NCBI GenBank assembly: GCA_013331965.1
Contig: DUFL01000055.1
Location: 779 to 9,424, forward strand
DNA length: 8,646 bases
Direction: 5' to 3'
From: Candidatus Woesearchaeota archaeon
GTDB lineage: Archaea > Nanobdellota > Nanobdellia > Woesearchaeales > UBA10107
Shown here: positions 6,524 through 8,646 of the stretch, piece after piece
How the letters are laid out: each line of letters starts with the position of its first letter
Position numbering within the stretch: position 1 is the stretch's first letter
Made by a program: the position numbers and the translations under genes
Notes under the pieces: model-generated
What the model was told of the DNA's origin: nothing
Database searches by the model: none
The model's input: the letters and a program-made list of their open reading frames with translations, nothing else

Positions 6524-6530
6524 TTATATA
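6524..6530 (+). promoter_or_regulatory. TATA box of hicBA
   Basis: AAGCTTATATACC holds the core TTATATA centred at 6527, 26 nt before ATG 6553. It predicts a leaderless hicB mRNA and argues against the GTG at 6547 as the start. The 91-nt divergent region (6462-6552) is also where autoregulation would act, if there is any. Confidence 0.6.
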
Positions 6531-6552
6531 CCTTATTTCTTATTAAGTGTTT

Positions 6553-6765
6553 ATGAAAACACTGACGGCAGTTATCATTAAGGAAGATAGAATATATGTA
6601 GCAACTTGTCCGGAAGTAGGCACTGCCAGCCAAGGAAAGACAGTAGAAGAAGCATTAGCTAATCTTAAAGAAGCCACAGAGTTATACCTTGAGGAGTTTC
6701 CTCTGAAAAAGGGAATGCACCCATTGATGACAACCTTCGAGGTGGCAGAAGGTGCTAGAGCTTAA
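6553..6765 (+). CDS. hicB: HicB-family antitoxin (small form)
   Basis: The 70-aa protein has the HicB partial RNase H-like fold. It opens with strand MKTLTAVIIKEDRIYVATCPEVGTASQG, where the CPEVGTASQG turn is the HicB signature, then helix KTVEEALANLKEATELYLEE (24-43). A C-terminal Arc or HTH DNA-binding domain is absent, so it resembles the short, HicB-like form. Antitoxins of this family bind and block the HicA mRNA interferase. The gene precedes hicA and overlaps it by 14 nt, the reverse of the classical hicA-hicB order. ATG 6553 was chosen because the TATA box is 26 nt upstream; the in-frame GTG at 6547 would add two residues and fall before the predicted transcription start. Confidence 0.88.
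   Translation: MKTLTAVIIKEDRIYVATCPEVGTASQGKTVEEALANLKEATELYLEEFPLKKGMHPLMTTFEVAEGARA
6739..6744 (+). promoter_or_regulatory. Shine-Dalgarno GAGGTG for hicA inside hicB
   Basis: GAGGTG lies 7 nt before GTG 6752, an excellent archaeal SD, and supports GTG as the hicA start. It lets the toxin be translated independently from within the antitoxin coding region. Confidence 0.65.
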
Positions 6766-6982
6766 AAGAATTTCTGGAAAAGATTGCATCAAAATTCTAT
6801 GCAACAAATTCGGTTTTCAAATAGCAAGGCAAAGAGGCAGTCATGTTGTTCTCAAGAAAGAAAGTTCAAATGGAAAGATTGGTACAGTTGTACCTGCACA
6901 TGAAGAACTAAAGATGCCCACTTTGCGAAGTATATTAAAACTGGCACAAGTTTCAGAAGAGGAATTTTCAAAATATCAATAG
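6752..6982 (+). CDS. hicA: HicA-family mRNA interferase toxin
   Basis: The 76-aa protein has the double-stranded-RNA-binding-like HicA fold. RISGKDCIKILCNKFGF (6-22) is the first strand-helix unit, and RQRGSHVVLKK (26-36) carries the catalytic His31 in the G-S-H motif. The block TVVPAHEELKMPTLRSILKLA (44-64) is the typical C-terminal half, and EEEFSKY closes it. HicA toxins cleave mRNA in the cytoplasm and are held inactive by HicB. All hallmark residues are present, so activity is plausible, although many chromosomal and archaeal copies are poorly characterised. It starts with GTG inside the end of hicB (14-nt overlap) under a strong SD. The intact pair is followed by a T-rich stretch and convergent thpR. 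Confidence 0.9.
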   Translation: MLELKRISGKDCIKILCNKFGFQIARQRGSHVVLKKESSNGKIGTVVPAHEELKMPTLRSILKLAQVSEEEFSKYQ

Positions 6983-6992
6983 TGGGCTGTAA

Positions 6993-7005
6993 TCTTTATT
7001 ATTTT
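6993..7005 (+). terminator. Possible T-rich terminator after hicA
   Basis: TCTTTATTATTTT begins 11 nt after the hicA stop in the convergent gap with thpR. Archaeal transcription often stops at such T-rich runs without a hairpin, and no stem is seen. The opposite strand (about 7009-7020) is also T-rich, in position to end thpR. Confidence 0.35.
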
Positions 7006-7020
7006 AATCCAAATAAATTA

Positions 7021-7563
7021 TTAAAGTTCATATCTCTTTATAACTTCATAAATAGGCCCGGAAGGAACTAATACAGAGCGTATTAATGAAAATGATTTAA
7101 TCTGCCCTTTAATGTTCATCTTTATCTTTTTTAACGCGTCAAACAAAGGCTGCTTATCCTTGATATTTTTCACTCTTGCAATTGTTATGTGGCTCATAAA
7201 TCTTTCTTCTTTCGGAAAGAAATCTATCAATTTGTCATCTATCTGTTTCTGAAGCTCAAATACTTCATTCCCGTTCAATTTTACCCAGATTATCCTTATG
7301 AATTCCTCAGAAAATATTCCCAATTCATCTATATCTGCTTCAAAGGAATTTAATTTGATGCCTTTCAGCCTGTCTTTTACTTTCGTCACAGTGTCATTCT
7401 GAATGCTGCCTAAAAATTTTAAAGTTAAATGTATATTATTTTCTTCCGTGAATTTACCAATAAATAAGTTTTGTTTTCTCAGTTCTTCCTGGATTTTTTT
7501 CAGCTCAGAAATCATCTCTTTAGGCAGATCTAACGCTATAAAACATCTTTGTTTCTCCGGCAT
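7021..7563 (-). CDS. thpR: RNA 2',3'-cyclic phosphodiesterase (2H phosphoesterase)
   Basis: The product is 180 aa from ATG 7563. The two HxTx motifs that define 2H phosphoesterases are present: HLTLKFLG (residues 45-52 from this start) and HITIARVK (125-132). The N-terminal RCFIALDLP strand and the late IRSVLVPSGPIYEVIKRYEL are typical of ThpR/LigT. The enzyme hydrolyses RNA 2',3'-cyclic phosphates to 2'-phosphates, and historically was described as a 2'-5' RNA ligase; it is cytosolic, with a likely role in tRNA or RNA end processing. A GTG at 7578 would add five residues (MTDVS), but the TATA-like box is 27 nt upstream of ATG 7563, and most family members begin just before RCFIA, so ATG 7563 is preferred. 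It lies 62 nt downstream of the RlmN-like gene on the same strand, with its own promoter. Confidence 0.95.
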   Translation of the reverse strand: MPEKQRCFIALDLPKEMISELKKIQEELRKQNLFIGKFTEENNIHLTLKFLGSIQNDTVTKVKDRLKGIKLNSFEADIDELGIFSEEFIRIIWVKLNGNEVFELQKQIDDKLIDFFPKEERFMSHITIARVKNIKDKQPLFDALKKIKMNIKGQIKSFSLIRSVLVPSGPIYEVIKRYEL

Positions 7564-7586
7564 AGAAACATCAGTCACATCAGTAC

Positions 7587-7593
7587 TATAAAA
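7587..7593 (-). promoter_or_regulatory. TATA box of thpR
   Basis: Minus-strand TTTTTATAG, core TTTTATA, is centred at 7590, 27 nt upstream of ATG 7563. It places the transcription start at that ATG and downstream of the GTG at 7578, deciding the start codon. A weaker A/T box at about 7608-7615 cannot be excluded. Confidence 0.55.
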
Positions 7594-7625
7594 ACATTAT
7601 CATGGATCTTTTAAATAAGTCATAG

Positions 7626-8411
7626 TTATTTGTAATCAAGCATCCCACAGGCAGCACTGATGTCAGCCCCCCTTGAATATCTCACAAATGACTTATATCC
7701 TGCTTTGATTGCTGCATTCTTGAATTTGAATATCGTATCCCTGTCTGTCCTTTTAAAATTGCCAACATCATTGAACTCAATGAAATTAAATGACGTTTTC
7801 TTCGGCCAGTTAAGGCTGAATAACTTCCTGATATCTTTGCCAGAATCATTCACTCCGTTCATAAGCGCATATTCAACCATGAACTCCTTCCTTGGATGCT
7901 TTCTGTGATATTTATTCGCAAAATCAACAATGCTTTTCACTGAAATTGTAGAGGGAATCAAGCTCTTCCTTACTTTGTCAAACGGGCTGTGCAGAGAAAC
8001 TGCAACATTAAATGGTATGTTCAGTAATTTGCTTATTGTTTTAAAACAGCTTGTCGATATCGTTATCCTTCTGTAAGCGATTTCGAATTCATTGTGGATA
8101 TTATTTGCTGCTTCAATAACATTATTAAAATTCAATGTCGGCTCTCCCATACCCATGAAAACGACAGAATACGGTGGCTTGCCGATTATTTCTTCCGCAG
8201 CTTTAATTTGGTCAACTATTTGCTCGGATGATAAATTTTTTTTGAATCCCATATTTCCTGTATGGCAGAACTTGCACTCAACAGGACACCCGATCTGGCA
8301 TGAGACGCAGACAGCATACTTGTCATTCTTCGTTGGAATTATCACAGAAACATATCCTTCATCAAAATCAATCCTTTTTGTTCCGTCAGTTGAAGCAGTT
8401 ACTTTGTACAT
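7626..8411 (-). CDS. rlmN: RlmN/Cfr-family radical SAM RNA methyltransferase, short form lacking the N-terminal domain
   Basis: The 261-aa product carries the whole RlmN catalytic core. C42-x3-C46-x2-C49 binds the 4Fe-4S cluster for S-adenosylmethionine. Cys35, seven residues before it, matches E. coli Cys118, and Cys255 in RGADISAACGML matches Cys355, which bears the transient methyl group. MGMGEPTLN (86-94), ISTSC (118-122), VAVSLHSP (137-144) and the MVEYALMNGVNDS block (178-190) also fit. RlmN methylates C2 of an adenine in 23S rRNA and tRNA; Cfr acts at C8. Bacterial RlmN has some 90 extra N-terminal residues forming a substrate-binding domain. Here the protein begins only 34 residues before Cys35, and upstream the frame has no start before a stop at 8499-8501. 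It is a true short form, so target and symbol are tentative. Confidence 0.85.
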   Translation of the reverse strand: MYKVTASTDGTKRIDFDEGYVSVIIPTKNDKYAVCVSCQIGCPVECKFCHTGNMGFKKNLSSEQIVDQIKAAEEIIGKPPYSVVFMGMGEPTLNFNNVIEAANNIHNEFEIAYRRITISTSCFKTISKLLNIPFNVAVSLHSPFDKVRKSLIPSTISVKSIVDFANKYHRKHPRKEFMVEYALMNGVNDSGKDIRKLFSLNWPKKTSFNFIEFNDVGNFKRTDRDTIFKFKNAAIKAGYKSFVRYSRGADISAACGMLDYK

Positions 8412-8433
8412 AAAAATAAGGATAAAATGATAA

Positions 8434-8440
8434 TATTTAA
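8434..8440 (-). promoter_or_regulatory. TATA-like box of the RlmN-like gene
   Basis: Minus-strand CCTTAAATATTA, core TTAAATA, is centred at 8437, 26 nt from the ATG (A at 8411). It predicts a leaderless mRNA starting at ATG 8411, which supports the short protein. Confidence 0.5.
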
Positions 8441-8447
8441 GGTTATT

Positions 8448-8534
8448 GCCGATTTGCCGCGCCCCGGCCTGATTATTTTCGTAATAATTACAAACTAATT
8501 AAAAAACGTTTAAAGTTAGCACCGACTCGGCCAC
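8448..8534. other. Intergenic stretch with two GC-rich islands between divergent promoters
   Basis: Bases 8448-8472 (GCCGATTTGCCGCGCCCCGG onward) are 19/25 G or C, and 8519-8534 holds GCACCGACTCGGCCAC with the small palindrome CCGA-C-TCGG. Between them is an A/T hairpin, ATTATT (8472-8477) with AATAAT (8483-8488). GCCGA at 8448-8452 could pair with TCGGC at 8527-8531. I recognise no RNA family, no tRNA and no ORF here. Confidence 0.3.
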
Positions 8535-8541
8535 AACAACA

Positions 8542-8550
8542 TATATAAAT
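8542..8550 (+). promoter_or_regulatory. TATA box of the rightmost gene
   Basis: TATATAAAT is the best TATA match in the window, centred about 27-28 nt before ATG 8574, and predicts a leaderless start there. Confidence 0.65.
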
Positions 8551-8573
8551 AAACTCTATTATATTCAGTCAAA

Positions 8574-8646
8574 ATGTTAAGATGCCTTATCGTTCAGAAA
8601 GCAAGCCTTGACTCGATAAGCGATGAGGTGACAGACAATATAGACA
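8574..8646 (+). CDS. Start of an unidentified gene (runs off right edge)
   Basis: ATG 8574 opens 24 codons that run to the window edge without a stop, beginning MLRCLIVQKASLDSISDE. The N-terminus looks like a first beta-strand of a cytoplasmic protein (LRCLIVQ) followed by a helix; there is no signal peptide. I do not recognise the family from so little sequence. The strong TATA box 27-28 nt upstream supports this start. A second ATG at 8582 is in another frame that closes after nine codons. The gene is divergent from the RlmN-like gene. Confidence 0.6.
   Translation, partial: MLRCLIVQKASLDSISDEVTDNID

Noticed and set aside
6547..6552. GTG 6547 as an earlier in-frame start of hicB.
   Set aside because: The TATA box spacing puts transcription start at ATG 6553, and HicB proteins typically begin just before this strand.
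7564..7578. GTG 7578 as the start of thpR (adds MTDVS).
   Set aside because: It lies upstream of the transcription start predicted from the TATA box at 7587-7593, and the extra residues match nothing in the family.
8092..8430. A 112-codon plus-strand ORF opposite the RlmN-like gene.
   Set aside because: The minus-strand frame encodes every RlmN core motif; the antisense frame shows no family and no start signals.
8427..8472. Possible box C/D small RNA: ATGATAA (C-like) at 8427-8433 and CTGA (D) at 8469-8472.
   Set aside because: The C box has a mismatch, no C' or D' pair is seen, and the C-like sequence overlaps the rlmN promoter region.
8517..8534. The minus strand reads GTGGCCGAGTCGGTGCTAAC, sharing CCGAGTCGGTGC with the 3' hairpin of the S. 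pyogenes tracrRNA/sgRNA and resembling a tRNA-Ser/Leu D arm.
   Set aside because: There are no Cas genes, repeats or anti-repeat nearby, and no matching acceptor, anticodon or T arm. A 12-nt near-palindrome match is best taken as chance.
1..8646. CRISPR arrays, insertion sequences, rRNA or tRNA genes, attachment sites.
   Set aside because: No regularly spaced repeats, transposase motifs, terminal inverted repeats or tRNA-like folds were found on either strand by eye.

Overview
The window looks like a piece of an AT-rich archaeal chromosome, most likely from a DPANN lineage such as Woesearchaeota or Pacearchaeota; the lineage is inferred, not demonstrated. The support is: TATA-like boxes 26-27 nt upstream of start codons, internal genes led by GAGGTG/AGGTGG-type Shine-Dalgarno sequences, a DPANN-like phosphoglycerate kinase N-terminus, small HicB/HicA proteins, ThpR, and secreted proteins that combine beta-propellers with a CGDxxC...CPxDC cysteine motif.

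Layout. Bases 1-139 (-) hold the N-terminus of pgk, running off the left edge. Bases 296-4831 (+) are a tight four-gene operon in which every junction is a 4-nt ATGA overlap: an eight-bladed PQQ-type lipoprotein, a four-helix membrane protein, a secreted Ig-like plus eight-bladed WD40/PQQ-like protein with a Cys motif and amphipathic tail, and a GH43/GH32-like lipoprotein. A 17-codon ORF follows through a fourth ATGA overlap. Then come a bacterial-type gap (-), a conserved two-helix membrane protein of unknown function (-), a divergent hicB-hicA pair (+), thpR (-), a short RlmN/Cfr-like radical SAM gene (-), and the first 24 codons of an unidentified divergent gene (+) at the right edge.

How the genes fit together. 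The operon appears to build a set of surface-anchored beta-propeller proteins, plausibly for binding or processing surface or environmental glycans or for cell contact. This set, with its membrane partner, is the best candidate here for an undescribed system. pgk and gap encode consecutive steps of lower glycolysis and flank the operon on the opposite strand. thpR and the RlmN-like gene are RNA-metabolism genes, and hicBA is a type II toxin-antitoxin pair.

Regulation. For seven transcription units the TATA-like core is centred 26-27 nt upstream of the start codon, which predicts leaderless mRNAs. This spacing also decides the starts of hicB (ATG 6553, not GTG 6547) and thpR (ATG 7563, not GTG 7578). 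The surface operon is the exception: it seems to have a leader of about 55 nt with an inverted repeat and a GGAG. The longest gene-free stretches are only about 155-160 bp (140-295 and 8412-8573). No tRNA, rRNA, CRISPR array or insertion sequence was seen.
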